Shown here one piece after another: positions 37,450-50,956 of a DNA stretch of 64,000 nt. The position numbers and the translations under genes were made by a program. Source of the stretch: Bog-473 sp963738135 (GTDB lineage: Bacteria > Actinomycetota > Acidimicrobiia > Acidimicrobiales > RAAP-2). Numbering within the stretch: position 1 is the stretch's first letter; each line of letters begins with the position of its first letter. The DNA is taken from the NCBI GenBank assembly GCA_963738135.1, contig CAVTVK010000003.1, positions 496,001 through 560,000 of the forward strand, written 5' to 3'. Under the pieces are notes generated by a model. That model searched no databases and was not told the DNA's origin. It was given only the letters and a program-made list of their open reading frames with translations.

Positions 37450-38214
37450 ATGGCAACGCAGAACGCACAGATGGCACACAAGGTCGAGGTCGTCGACGAG
37501 GTCAAGACGCGCGTCGAGCGCGGCGTCGGCCTCCATCGTGAGCGAGTACCGCGGGCTGACGACCTCCGAGCTCGCCGAGCTGCGTACGGCGCTGGCCGCC
37601 GCCGGGGGCGACTACCGGATCTTCAAGAACACGCTGGTCCGGCGGGCCATCGATGGCGGCGAGTACCAGCCCCTGTCGGAGTACCTGAGCGGCCCGAGCG
37701 CCCTGACCTTCGTGCAGGGCGACATCAGCGCCGTGGCCAAGGCCCTGCGGGACTTCTCCCGGAACAACCCGCTGCTGGTGATCAAGGGCGGGCTGGCCGA
37801 CGGGTCGCTCCTCTCGCCCGGCGACCTGGCCGCGCTGGCCGACCTGCCGCCGCGCGAGGTGCTCCTGGCCCGCTTCGCCGGCGCCCTGGCCGCGCCGATG
37901 CAGCAGATGGCCGGCCTCCTGCAGGCTCTGCCTCGGAACATGGCCTACGGGATCTCGGCCCTGATCGAGCAGCGGCAGGCCGGCGGGGAGACCCTGCCGG
38001 CCGAAGAGGCCGCGCCAGCCGGAGAAGTCGCGCCGGCCGAAGAGTCGCCGCCGGCCGAAGAGGCAGCACCGGCCGCAGAGGCCGCGGCGCCCGCAGACGT
38101 CGACGCCGAGGCCCCGGCCGAGGCGCAGCCCGCCGCCGAGGGCCGGCGGAGCCCGCCGGGGAGGCTCCGGCGGAACCAGAGGCGGCGGCCCCCGCCGAAG
38201 AGGCTTCCGAGTAG
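37450..38214 (+). CDS. rplJ: 50S ribosomal protein L10 with long acidic tail (two frameshifts)
   Basis: L10 anchors L7/L12 dimers on the ribosomal stalk. ATG 37450 opens MATQNAQMAHKVEVVDEVKT; the frame steps +1 near 37524 into SASIVSEYRGLTTSELAELR, followed by YRIFKNTLVRRAI and ARFAGALAAPMQQMAGLLQAL. After residue ~175 comes an ~80-residue Ala/Glu/Pro tail (units such as PAEEAAPA), in which a -1 shift near 38140 restores the starting frame to the stop at 38214. The tail makes the protein about 254 residues against about 170 in most bacteria. Confidence 0.92.
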   Translation: MATQNAQMAHKVEVVDEVKTRVERGVGLHRERVPRADDLRARRAAYGAGRRRGRLPDLQEHAGPAGHRWRRVPAPVGVPERPERPDLRAGRHQRRGQGPAGLLPEQPAAGDQGRAGRRVAPLARRPGRAGRPAAARGAPGPLRRRPGRADAADGRPPAGSASEHGLRDLGPDRAAAGRRGDPAGRRGRASRRSRAGRRVAAGRRGSTGRRGRGARRRRRRGPGRGAARRRGPAEPAGEAPAEPEAAAPAEEASE

Positions 38215-38276
38215 CAACCCCAGACCGTACGAACCGACACAACGAGACCGAAGGTAAAGAAAGGAAGGCCAGGCAG

Positions 38277-38669
38277 ATGGCAACCCTGACCAAAGAAGAG
38301 ATCCTCGACGGGATCGCCGAGCTCTCGGTGATCCAGCTGAGCGAGCTGTTGAAGGACTTCGAGGAGCGCTTCGGCGTGACGGCAGCCGCACCCGTGGCCG
38401 TGGCCGCGGCGGCCGCCCCGGCAGCCGGTGGCGACGCCGGTGGTGGCGACGAGGAGAAGTCGGACTTCGACGTCATCCTGACGGAGGCCGGCGACAAGAA
38501 GATCCAGGTGATCAAGGAGGTGCGTGCCCTCACCAGCCTCGGCCTCAAGGAGGCCAAGGATCTGGTCGAGGCCGCCCCGAAGCCGGTCCTCGAGAAGGCC
38601 AACAAGGAAGACGCCGAGAAGGCGAAGGCGGCCCTCGAGGGCGCCGGCGCCACCGTCGAGATCAAGTAG
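38277..38669 (+). CDS. rplL: 50S ribosomal protein L7/L12
   Basis: Intact 130-residue stalk protein. The N-terminal dimerisation domain is TKEEILDGIAELSVIQLSEL, followed by a flexible Ala/Gly hinge. The C-terminal factor-binding domain is KSDFDVILTEAGDKKIQVIK, VRALTSLGLKEAKDLVEAAP and GAGATVEIK. A purine-rich ribosome site (AAAGGAAGG) lies before ATG. Confidence 0.97.
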   Translation: MATLTKEEILDGIAELSVIQLSELLKDFEERFGVTAAAPVAVAAAAAPAAGGDAGGGDEEKSDFDVILTEAGDKKIQVIKEVRALTSLGLKEAKDLVEAAPKPVLEKANKEDAEKAKAALEGAGATVEIK

Positions 38670-38688
38670 CACCGGGTCGGGGGCCGGG

Positions 38689-38723
38689 CAGGACACCCGT
38701 CCTGACCTGGCCTTTCGACCAGG
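38689..38723 (+). terminator. Tandem hairpins between rplL and rpoB
   Basis: CAGGAC-ACCC-GTCCTG (38689-38704) followed by CCTGG-CCTTTCGA-CCAGG (38706-38723). There is no U-tract; partial attenuation or an RNase III-type processing site, as known between rplL and rpoB in other bacteria, is the likely role. Confidence 0.4.
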
Positions 38724-38727
38724 ATCC

Positions 38728-38756
38728 TTGACGGCGGGGGAGGGCACCTTTACCCT
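38728..38756 (+). promoter_or_regulatory. Putative rpoB promoter P1
   Basis: TTGACG, a 17-nt spacer and TACCCT (TANNNT). Confidence 0.55.
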
Positions 38757-38805
38757 GTCGGGGACCCCGGGCACCGCCCGTTCGGCCGACCAGCGGCCCG
38801 AGGGG

Positions 38806-38834
38806 TTGTATCCAGGCACGCCCCACGATAAGAT
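38806..38834 (+). promoter_or_regulatory. Putative rpoB promoter P2
   Basis: TTGTAT, a 17-nt spacer and TAAGAT. With P1 upstream, rpoBC expression can be set independently of the ribosomal protein genes. Confidence 0.55.
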
Positions 38835-39003
38835 GCACGGTTGCCGTGCGTCTCCCTGTCTTCGATTCCGTAATTCCCCGGTGTCGACGCGCGCCCGCGC
38901 AGCCCTGATTCCCGTCCCCGTTCCACCCGCAGTCCCGTCCTCGTCCGTCCCGATTCGCAGTACCGCCCTCACCCGCCGCTTTTCACTTGGGAGGAGTTGA
39001 CCG

Positions 39004-42000
39004 TTGTCCTCACGGTCCCGCAGTCCCGAACGAGTCTCGTTCGCCAATATCAACGAGGCTTTGCCGCTTCCCGACTTGATCGCCATTCAGCGCGATTCGT
39101 TTCAGTGGTTCCTCGACAAGGGGTTGGCCGAGGCCTACCACGACATCAGTCCGATCGAGGACTTCACCGGCCAGCTGAGCCTGGAGCTCGAGTTCGACCC
39201 GACGGACGCCGACCTGCGCCCACCGCCGAAGTTCTCGGTGGAGGAGTGCAAGGAAAAGGACATGACGTACGCGGCGCCCGTCTTCGTGCGCGCCCGCTTC
39301 CTCAACGCCACCACGGGTGAGATCAAGGAGCAGACGGTCTTCATGGGGGACTTCCCGATGATGACCGACCGGGGCACCTTCATCGTCAACGGCACCGAGC
39401 GCGTCGTCGTCTCGCAGCTGGTGCGCTCGCCCGGCGTGATCTTCCAGCCCGGCCGCGACGCCAAGACGGTCTTCACCGGGACCATCCACCCGTACCGGGG
39501 TGAGTGGATCGAGCTCGACATCGAGGCCAAGCCGGGCAAGGACGTCACCGCCGGCTGCCGCGTGGCCCGCAAGCGCCGCCTGTCGCTGTTCGTGCTGCTG
39601 CGCGCCCTCGGCTACGGCGACGAGGCCTTCCTGGACCGCTTCGTGCGCCACTTCGACTTCCTCGAGGGGCAGTGGGAGAAGGAGCGCAACCTGGCTCCCA
39701 CCCGTGAAGAGGCCCTCCTCGAGATCTACAAGCGCGCCCGCCCCGGCGAGCCGCTGTCGGCCGAGGCCGCCCGCGTCTACTTCGAGAACGCCTTCTTCAA
39801 CCCGAAGCGCTACGACCTCACCCGGGTCGGCCGCTACAAGCTGAACCGCAAGCTCGGCCCGGAGATCGACCGGCTGTCGGAGCTCTTCGGGATCGACATC
39901 GAGAAGCCGGCGCCGAACCAGTCGGTGCTCGTCGCCCTCGGAGATCCTGGCCTCGGCCACCTACATGCTCCACCTGGCCCAGCACATGGCCGACGGCGAG
40001 TCGACCTACCGCATCGACGACCAGGACCACTTCGCCAACCGGCGCATCCGCTCGGTCGGCGAGCTCATCCAGAACCAGGTCCGTGTCGGCCTGTCCCGCA
40101 TGGAGCGGGTCGTGCGCGAGCGCATGACCACCCAGGACGTCGAGGCCATCACGCCGCAGACGCTGATCAACATCCGCCCGGTCGTGGCCGCGGTGAAGGA
40201 GTTCTTCGGCACCTCGCAGCTCTCGCAGTTCATGGACCAGAACAACCCGCTCTCGGGCCTGGCCCACAAGCGCCGCCTGTCGGCCCTCGGGCCAGGTGGT
40301 CTGTCCCGTGAGCGCGCCGGCTTCGAAGTGCGAGACGTGCACACCTCCCACTACGGCCGCATGTGCCCGATCGAGACGCCCGGAGGGCCCGAACATCGGC
40401 CTGATCGGCGCCCTGGCCACCTACGCCCGCGTCAACGAGTACGGCTTCATCGAGACGCCGTACCGCACCGTGGTCGACGGCAGGGTGACCGACGAGGTCA
40501 GCTACTACGCCGCCGACGAGGAAGAGGAGCACGTCATCGCCCAGGCCAACGCCGCGGTCTCCGCTGACGGGCGCCTGACCGAGGAGCGCGTCCTGGTGCG
40601 CCGTGGCCCGCAAGGGACCGGCGTGCGCATGGGCGCCGTCAACACCTCCTACGGCACCACGTCGGAGATCGACTTCGTGCCGCCGTCCGAGGTGGACCTC
40701 ATGGACGTGTCGCCGAAGCAGATCGTGTCCGTCTCGACGGCGCTGATCCCCTTCGTCGAGCACGACGACGCCAACCGTGCCCTCATGGGCGCCAACATGC
40801 AGAAGCAGGCCGTGCCGCTGGTCGCACCCGAGGCGCCGTACATCGGCACCGGGGTGGAGGCCCGCGCCGCCCGCGACGCCGGCGACGTCATTCTGGCCGA
40901 GGGCGACGGCACCGTGACCGAGATCAGCGGCGAGACCATCACGGTCGAGTACGCCTCGGGGCAGAAGGACCGCCTCGGCACCGTGCTCGGACGGAAGGTC
41001 TACCGACTGTCCAAGTTCCGCCGCTCCAACCAGAACACGTGCATCAACCACCGCACGCTGGTGGCCGAGGGGCAGAGCGTCGTGACCGGCGACCTGCTGG
41101 CCGACGGCCCCTCGACCCACAACGGCGAGCTGGCGCTGGGCAAGAACCTGCTCGTCGCCTTCATGCCGTGGGAGGGCTACAACTACGAGGACGCCATCAT
41201 CCTGTCGGAGCGCCTGGTGCGTGACGACGTGCTGACCTCCATCCACATCGAGGAGCACGAGGTCGACGCCCGCGACACCAAGCTGGGCGCCGAGGAGATC
41301 ACGCGGGACATCCCGAACCTGTCCGAGGAGATCCTGGCCGACCTCGACGACCGCGGCATCATCCGCGTCGGCGCCGAGGTGGAGCCGGGCGACGTCCTCG
41401 TCGGCAAGGTGACCCCCAAGGGTGAGACGGAGCAGACGCCCGAAGAGCGCCTGCTGCGCGCCATCTTCGGTGAGAAGGCCCGCGAGGTCCGTGACACCTC
41501 GCTCAAGGTGCCGCACGGCGAGTACGGCAAGGTCATCGACGTCCGTGTCTTCTCCCGCGAGGAGTCGCACGAGCTGCCGCCGGGCGTCAACCAGCTGGTC
41601 CGCGTCTACGTGGCCCAGAAGCGCAAGATCTCCGAGGGCGACAAGCTCGCCGGCCGCCACGGCAACAAGGGCGTCATCTCCAAGATCCTCCCGGTCGAGG
41701 ACATGCCCTACCTGTCCGACGGCACCCCGGTCGACATCATCTTGAACCCGCTCGGCGTGCCGAGCCGGATGAACGTCGGCCAGGTGCTCGAGTCGCACCT
41801 CGGCTACGCCGCCCGCCACGGCTGGGAGGGCGTGGTCGTCAACGAGGGCGTCGGTACCTCGGCCAAGGGTGACGGGGCCGCCCGCAAGACGCGGCCGCGC
41901 ACGGAGCCGGCGGCCTGGGTCGCGACCCCGGTCTTCGACGGCGCCCACTGGGACGAGGTCGAGGACGCCGGGGCGCACCCGACGATTCAGAAGGTCTTCG

Positions 42001-42595
42001 GGACGCTGAACTCGGACTCGGCCAACGGTGACGTGCAGATCGGCACCGACGGCAAGGTCACGTTGTACAACGGCCGTACCGGCGAGGAGTACGACAACCC
42101 GATTTCGGTCGGCTTCGTCTACATCCTGAAGCTCGCCCACCTGGTCGACGACAAGATCCACGCCCGCTCCACCGGCCCGTACTCCATGATCACGCAGCAG
42201 CCGCTGGGTGGGAAGGCGCAGTTCGGTGGCCAGCGCTTCGGCGAAATGGAAGTGTGGGCACTGGAGGCCTTCGGCGCGGCCTACGCCCTGCAGGAGCTGC
42301 TGACCATCAAGTCCGACGACGTGCTGGGCCGAGTCAAGGTCTACGAGGCCATCGTCAAGGGCGAGAACATCCCCGAACCGGGCATCCCCGAATCGTTCAA
42401 GGTGCTCATCAAGGAGATGCAGTCCCTCTGCCTCGACGTCGAGGTCCTGGCCGTCGACGGCCGTGAGATCGAGATGCACGAGCTGGACGAGGACGTGTTC
42501 CGCACGGCTGAAGAGCTGGGCATCGACATCAGCCGCAACGAGCGCGGCTCCGACGAAGAAGACGAGCGGCGTGCCGCAGAGAGGAGCTTCTCCTA

Positions 42596-42596
<1 letters not shown>
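39004..42596 (+). CDS. rpoB: RNA polymerase subunit beta (two frameshifts)
   Basis: Starts at TTG 39004 (MSSRSRSPERVSFANINEAL) with ribosome site GGGAGGAG. The frame steps +1 near 39941 (GCCCTCGGAGATCCTG, one extra G in conserved LEILASATYML) and +1 near 40380 (CCCGGAGGGCCC, one extra G in conserved IETPEGPNIGLIG). The rifampicin region between them, SQLSQFMDQNNPLSGLAHKR then RLSALGPGGLSRERAGF, has the drug-sensitive residues. The C-terminus GGQRFGEMEVWALEAFGAAY is intact. The joined length is about 1,197 residues. The stop TAA overlaps the rpoC ATG by one base. Confidence 0.96.
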
Positions 42597-46694
<4,098 letters not shown>

Positions 46695-46739
46695 ACTCCC
46701 TCCCGTTCCGTTCGCGGGGAAGACGAAGGGGAGGGTCCG

Positions 46740-47708
46740 ATGGCGACACCGGGCAAGGTGGCTGACTCGAACGTGCCGGACGACGTCGCGTCGTCTGGCA
46801 CGGGTCACTACCGGCTGTCCGACATTCGGGCCCTCGAGGCCCAGTCGATCCACGTCTTCCGGGAGGTGGCGGCCGAGTTCGAGCGGCCCGTCCTGCTGTT
46901 CTCGGGCGGCAAGGACTCCATCGTCATGCTGCACCTGGCCAAGAAGGCCTTCTGGCCGGCACCGGTGCCCTTCCCGGTCCTGCACGTGGACACCGGGCGC
47001 AACTTCGACGAGGTCCTCGAGTTCCGCGACCGCCATGCCTCCGCGCTCGGCGTGCGCCTCGATGTGGCCAAGGTGCAGGACGACATCGACGCCGGCCGGA
47101 CCGTGGAGGACACCGCGCCGGGCGCCACGCGCAACCGCCTGCAGACGCCGACCCTGCTCCGGGCCATCGCCGAGGGCCGCCACGACGCCGTCTTCGGCGG
47201 CGCCCGCCGGGACGAGGAGAAGGCGCGGGCCAAGGAGCGCATCTTCAGCTTCCGCGACGAGTTCGGCCAGTGGGACCCGAAAAACCAGCGACCCGAGCTC
47301 TGGAACCTCTACAACGCCCGCCACAACAAGGGCGAGCACATCCGCGTCTTCCCCCTGTCGAACTGGACCGAGCTCGACGTGTGGCACTACATCCGGGACG
47401 AGCGCATCGACGTCCCGTCCATCTACTTCGCCCATCGCCGGCAGGTGTTCCAGCGCGACGGCATGCTGATGGCGGTCACCGAGCACCTGGCCCCGGAGGA
47501 GGACGACCCCGTCTTCGAGGCCATGGTGCGCTTTCGCACGGTCGGCGACGCGGACTGCACGGGCTGCGTCGAGTCGATGGCCGAGTCGATCGACCTCGTG
47601 CTGGCGGAGGTCGCCGGCACCCGGCTGACCGAGCGCGGCGCCACCCGGGCCGATGACCGTATTTCGGAGGCCGGCATGGAGGATCGCAAGCGGGAGGGGT
47701 ACTTCTGA
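46740..47708 (+). CDS. cysD: Sulfate adenylyltransferase subunit 2, first copy
   Basis: CysD forms adenosine 5'-phosphosulfate from ATP and sulfate, driven by the CysN GTPase. The 322-residue protein has the PP-loop LLFSGGKDSIVMLHLAKKAF, HVDTGRNFDEVLEFRD, FGGARRDEEKARAKERIFSF and the C-terminal TVGDADCTGCVES followed by TERGATRADDRISEAGMEDR. ATG 46740 has ribosome site GGGGAGGG. The stop TGA overlaps the next ATG, so cysD and cysNC are coupled. It starts 45 nt after rpoC, an unusual position for a sulfur operon. Confidence 0.95.
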   Translation: MATPGKVADSNVPDDVASSGTGHYRLSDIRALEAQSIHVFREVAAEFERPVLLFSGGKDSIVMLHLAKKAFWPAPVPFPVLHVDTGRNFDEVLEFRDRHASALGVRLDVAKVQDDIDAGRTVEDTAPGATRNRLQTPTLLRAIAEGRHDAVFGGARRDEEKARAKERIFSFRDEFGQWDPKNQRPELWNLYNARHNKGEHIRVFPLSNWTELDVWHYIRDERIDVPSIYFAHRRQVFQRDGMLMAVTEHLAPEEDDPVFEAMVRFRTVGDADCTGCVESMAESIDLVLAEVAGTRLTERGATRADDRISEAGMEDRKREGYF

Positions 47709-49567
47709 TGGCCGAGCTCCTGCGCCTGGCCACCGCCGGTTCGGTGGACGACGGCAAGTCCACGCTGATCGGCCGCCTGCTCTACGACGCCAAGGGGATC
47801 TTCGAGGACCAGCTCGAGGCCATCCGGCGCACCAGCGAGCAGCGCGGCGGCGTGGAGACCGACCTGGCGCTGCTGACCGACGGGCTACGGGCCGAGCGGG
47901 AACAGGGCATCACCATCGACGTGGCCTACCGCTATTTCGCCACGCCCAAGCGCAAGTTCATCATCGCCGACACGCCGGGGCACACCGAGTACACGCGCAA
48001 CATGGTGACGGGCGCCTCCAATGCGCACGTGGCCCTGATCCTCATCGACGCGCGCAAGGGCGTGATCGAGCAGACGCGCCGCCACGCCTTCCTCTCCTCC
48101 ATGCTGGGGGTCCCGCACATGGTGGTGTGCGTGAACAAGATGGACCTGATCGATTGGGATCAGGATCGCTACGAACGGATCAAGTCCGACTTCATGGAGT
48201 TCGCCGCCCGGCTGAACGTGCACGACATCACGTTCATCCCCATCTCGGCCTTGCGCGGCGACAACGTGGTGCAGCGGTCGGAGCACATGTGGTGGTACGA
48301 CGGCTCACCCTTGCTGAATCACCTCGAATCGGTCTACATCGGGAGCGACGAGAACTTCATCGACCCGCGCTTCCCGGTGCAGTACGTCATTCGGAGCCAG
48401 ACGCCCGAGAACCCCGACTTCCGTGGCTACGCGGGGACGGTGGCCAGCGGCGTCCTCCGGCCCGGCGACGACGTGCTGGTCCTGCCCACCGGCACGATCT
48501 CCCGTATCGCCTCCATCGCCACCGCCGACGGCGAGGTGGCCGAGGCCTTCCCGCCCATGGCCGTGGTGATCACCTTGGAGGACGACATCGCCGTCTCGCG
48601 GGGCGACATCCTGTGCCGGCCCAACAACCGTCCGACGGTGTCGCACGATATCGAGGCCACGGTGTGCTGGATGGACGAGCGCTCCTCGCTGGCCGAGGGA
48701 CGCACGTACCTGCTCAAGCACAGCACCCGGACGGTGCGGGCGACGGCGCAGACCCTGCACTACCGCCTCGACATCAACGGCCTGCACCGCGACGAGGCGG
48801 CGCCGAAGCTGGAGCTGAACGAGGTCGGTCGCCTGACCTTCCGCTGCACCGAGCCGCTGCTCGTCGACGACTACACGACGAACCGCTCCACCGGGAGCTT
48901 CATCATCATCGACCCGACCACCAACGCGACGGTGGGCGCGGGCGTCATCCGGGTCATCGCCACGGCGCACGCCAGCCCGAACGTGGTGCGCCACGACGGC
49001 CGGCTGCCCCGGGTCGATCGCTTCGCCGCGCTGGGGACGTCGGGTGCGACGCTGCTCTTCACCGGCCTGTCCGGTGCGGGCAAGTCGACGGTCGCCGCCG
49101 CGGTGGAGGAGGCGTTCGTGCGCACCGGGCGGCCCGCCTTCCTGCTCGACGGGGACAACCTGCGCCACGGGCTGAACGCCGACCTCGGCTTCTCGGACCG
49201 TGACCGCACCGAGAACGTGCGCCGGGCCGGGGAGGTGGCGGCCATGTTCGCCGAGTCGGGTGCGCTGGCACTCATCGCCTTGATCTGTCCCTTTGCCGAG
49301 GACCGCCAGCTCATCCGCTCCCTGCATGAGCAGGCGGGCCTGCCTTTCGTGGAGATCTTCGTCGATACCTCGCTCGAGGAGTGCGAGCGGCGGGACCCCA
49401 AGGGCCTGTACGCCCGGGCCCGGGCGGGCCAGTTGCCCGGGTTCACCGGCATCGACTCCGAGTACGAGGTGCCGGCCGAGCCCGATCTGATCCTCGGGCC
49501 GGCGTCGGGCTCACTGGCGGAACAGGTGTCGAGGGTGCTCGAACTGCTGGAAGAGACTCTGCGTTAA
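47708..49567 (+). CDS. cysNC: Bifunctional sulfate adenylyltransferase subunit 1 / APS kinase, first copy
   Basis: A 619-residue fusion. The CysN GTPase part has G1 GSVDDGKST (11-19), G3 DTPGHTEYTRNM and G4 CVNKMDLIDW, then two beta-barrel domains. From about residue 440 the APS kinase CysC follows with P-loop FTGLSGAGKSTVAAAV and the APS-binding FLLDGDNLRHGLNADLGFS, then DRTENVRRAGEVA. The product is PAPS, so the operon covers sulfate activation fully. PAPS feeds either sulfite formation or sulfotransfer. No reductase or sulfotransferase gene is adjacent. Confidence 0.95.
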   Translation: MAELLRLATAGSVDDGKSTLIGRLLYDAKGIFEDQLEAIRRTSEQRGGVETDLALLTDGLRAEREQGITIDVAYRYFATPKRKFIIADTPGHTEYTRNMVTGASNAHVALILIDARKGVIEQTRRHAFLSSMLGVPHMVVCVNKMDLIDWDQDRYERIKSDFMEFAARLNVHDITFIPISALRGDNVVQRSEHMWWYDGSPLLNHLESVYIGSDENFIDPRFPVQYVIRSQTPENPDFRGYAGTVASGVLRPGDDVLVLPTGTISRIASIATADGEVAEAFPPMAVVITLEDDIAVSRGDILCRPNNRPTVSHDIEATVCWMDERSSLAEGRTYLLKHSTRTVRATAQTLHYRLDINGLHRDEAAPKLELNEVGRLTFRCTEPLLVDDYTTNRSTGSFIIIDPTTNATVGAGVIRVIATAHASPNVVRHDGRLPRVDRFAALGTSGATLLFTGLSGAGKSTVAAAVEEAFVRTGRPAFLLDGDNLRHGLNADLGFSDRDRTENVRRAGEVAAMFAESGALALIALICPFAEDRQLIRSLHEQAGLPFVEIFVDTSLEECERRDPKGLYARARAGQLPGFTGIDSEYEVPAEPDLILGPASGSLAEQVSRVLELLEETLR

Positions 49568-49924
49568 CCGGCCGACCGCCCGTGTGATGGCGGCGGCGAT
49601 GTCGTCGCTCGCCGGTCGCAATCGACTTTGTGCGTCGGATTGTCAAGGGGGCGGCGCGTCTTGATGTGAGGGCGCCTCGCGCCACCGCGCGCTCGATCGG
49701 TGGTCACCGCGGCCGGCGTCTTCGTTGACAACGGTCGGTGGTCGGTCGGTTGCAGGTTGATGAATTCACGCACAACTCTTCGCATACACCATGCAAAGAC
49801 CCTTCCCTTCCGCGTCGCGACTTCATACCATGCAACCGGGAAGAGGAACGTGGGTTGACGCCGCGAACCTCGACGACTCCGTTGTCTCGGAGTTGTCAAA
49901 AGCACTTGTCGGAGGTGCGCGTCG
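49568..49924. other. Gap between the two cysD-cysNC operons
   Basis: 357 nt without a convincing gene. The right half becomes visibly less GC-rich and contains ACCATGCAA twice (near 49788 and 49829), a TTGACG at 49855 and the ribosome site GGAGG before ATG 49925. Its length indicates that the second operon has its own promoter. Confidence 0.5.
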
Positions 49925-50956
49925 ATGGCCAGACCAGTAGCAACACGTCCTCTCTCCACGCGGCATGACGTACCCGTGCCCGTGCCTGTGTCTGCGGGCG
50001 TGTCAGCACCCGCACCCGGGTCCGTGGGCGACGGCGATCCAGATGGCACCAGCGCGTACAAGCTCAGTCACCTGGGCGCGCTCGAGGCCCAATCGATCTA
50101 CATCATGCGAGAGGTGGCCGCTGAGTTCGAACGCCCGGCACTGCTGTTCTCGGGCGGCAAGGACTCCATCGTCATGCTGCACCTGGCACGTAAGGCGTTC
50201 TTCCCCTCCCCGCCGCCGTTCCCGGTGCTGCACATCGACACGGGCCGGAACTTCCCCGAGGTCCTCGAGTTCCGTGACCGCACCGTGGAGGGCCTGGGCA
50301 TCCGGCTGGTGATCGGTCACGTGCAGGACGACATCGACGCCGGGCGCATAGCCGAGGAGTCGGGCGCCCGAGCGACCCGCAACAAGCTGCAGACGCCCAC
50401 GTTGCTGCGCACGATCCGCGAGAACGAATTCGACGCTCTCTTCGGTGGGGCTCGCCGCGACGAGGAAAAGGCGCGCGCCAAGGAGCGGATCTACAGCTTC
50501 CGCGACCAGTACGGCCAATGGGATCCGAAGAACCAGCGCCCGGAGCTCTGGAATCTGTTCAACGGGCGCCATCACAAGGGAGAGCACATCCGGGTCTTCC
50601 CACTTTCCAACTGGACGGAGCTCGATGTGTGGCAATACATCGCCGACGAGCGGATCGAGGTGCCTTCCATTTACTTCGCTCATCAGCGGACGGTCTTCGT
50701 GCGAGACGGCATGCTCATGTCCGTCAACGAACACCTCACGCCAGGCGAGGGCGCGGAACTCTTCGACGCGCAGGTCCGATTCCGTACGGTCGGAGACGCC
50801 GACTGCACCGGCTGCGTCGAATCGCCGGCCCACACGGTCGAGGACATCATCGAAGAGGTGGCCGTCACGAGGCTCACCGAGCGTGGCGCGACCCGGGCCG
50901 ACGACCGGATCTCGGACAGTGGGATGGAAGATCGCAAGCGGGAGGGATACTTCTAA
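49925..50956 (+). CDS. cysD: Sulfate adenylyltransferase subunit 2, second copy
   Basis: A 343-residue paralogue of the gene at 46740. The catalytic part is clearly homologous (LLFSGGKDSIVMLHLARKAF, HIDTGRNFPEVLEFRD, FGGARRDEEKARAKERIYSF, DCTGCVESPAHTVEDIIEEV). It carries a different ~45-residue N-terminal extension rich in Val, Pro and Ala (PVPVPVSAGVSAPAPGSVGD). Divergence is spread along the whole length, so it is not a recent duplicate. The TAA stop overlaps the following ATG by one base. Codon use appears less GC-extreme than in the first copy. Confidence 0.95.
   Translation: MARPVATRPLSTRHDVPVPVPVSAGVSAPAPGSVGDGDPDGTSAYKLSHLGALEAQSIYIMREVAAEFERPALLFSGGKDSIVMLHLARKAFFPSPPPFPVLHIDTGRNFPEVLEFRDRTVEGLGIRLVIGHVQDDIDAGRIAEESGARATRNKLQTPTLLRTIRENEFDALFGGARRDEEKARAKERIYSFRDQYGQWDPKNQRPELWNLFNGRHHKGEHIRVFPLSNWTELDVWQYIADERIEVPSIYFAHQRTVFVRDGMLMSVNEHLTPGEGAELFDAQVRFRTVGDADCTGCVESPAHTVEDIIEEVAVTRLTERGATRADDRISDSGMEDRKREGYF

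Larger units (their letters stand above)
38670..39003. other. rplL-rpoB intergenic control region
   Basis: 334 nt without a gene. It holds two consecutive hairpins (38689-38723), two -35/-10 pairs (38728-38756 and 38806-38834) and a long pyrimidine-rich leader ending in the ribosome site GGGAGGAG. Confidence 0.6.

Noticed and set aside
40230..42479. 749-codon minus-strand frame opposite rpoB, and 1,078 codons opposite rpoC (44250-47486)
   Set aside because: Long antisense frames are a GC-bias effect; the translations are repetitive His/Asp/Val/Leu/Gly/Arg sequence without domain signals.
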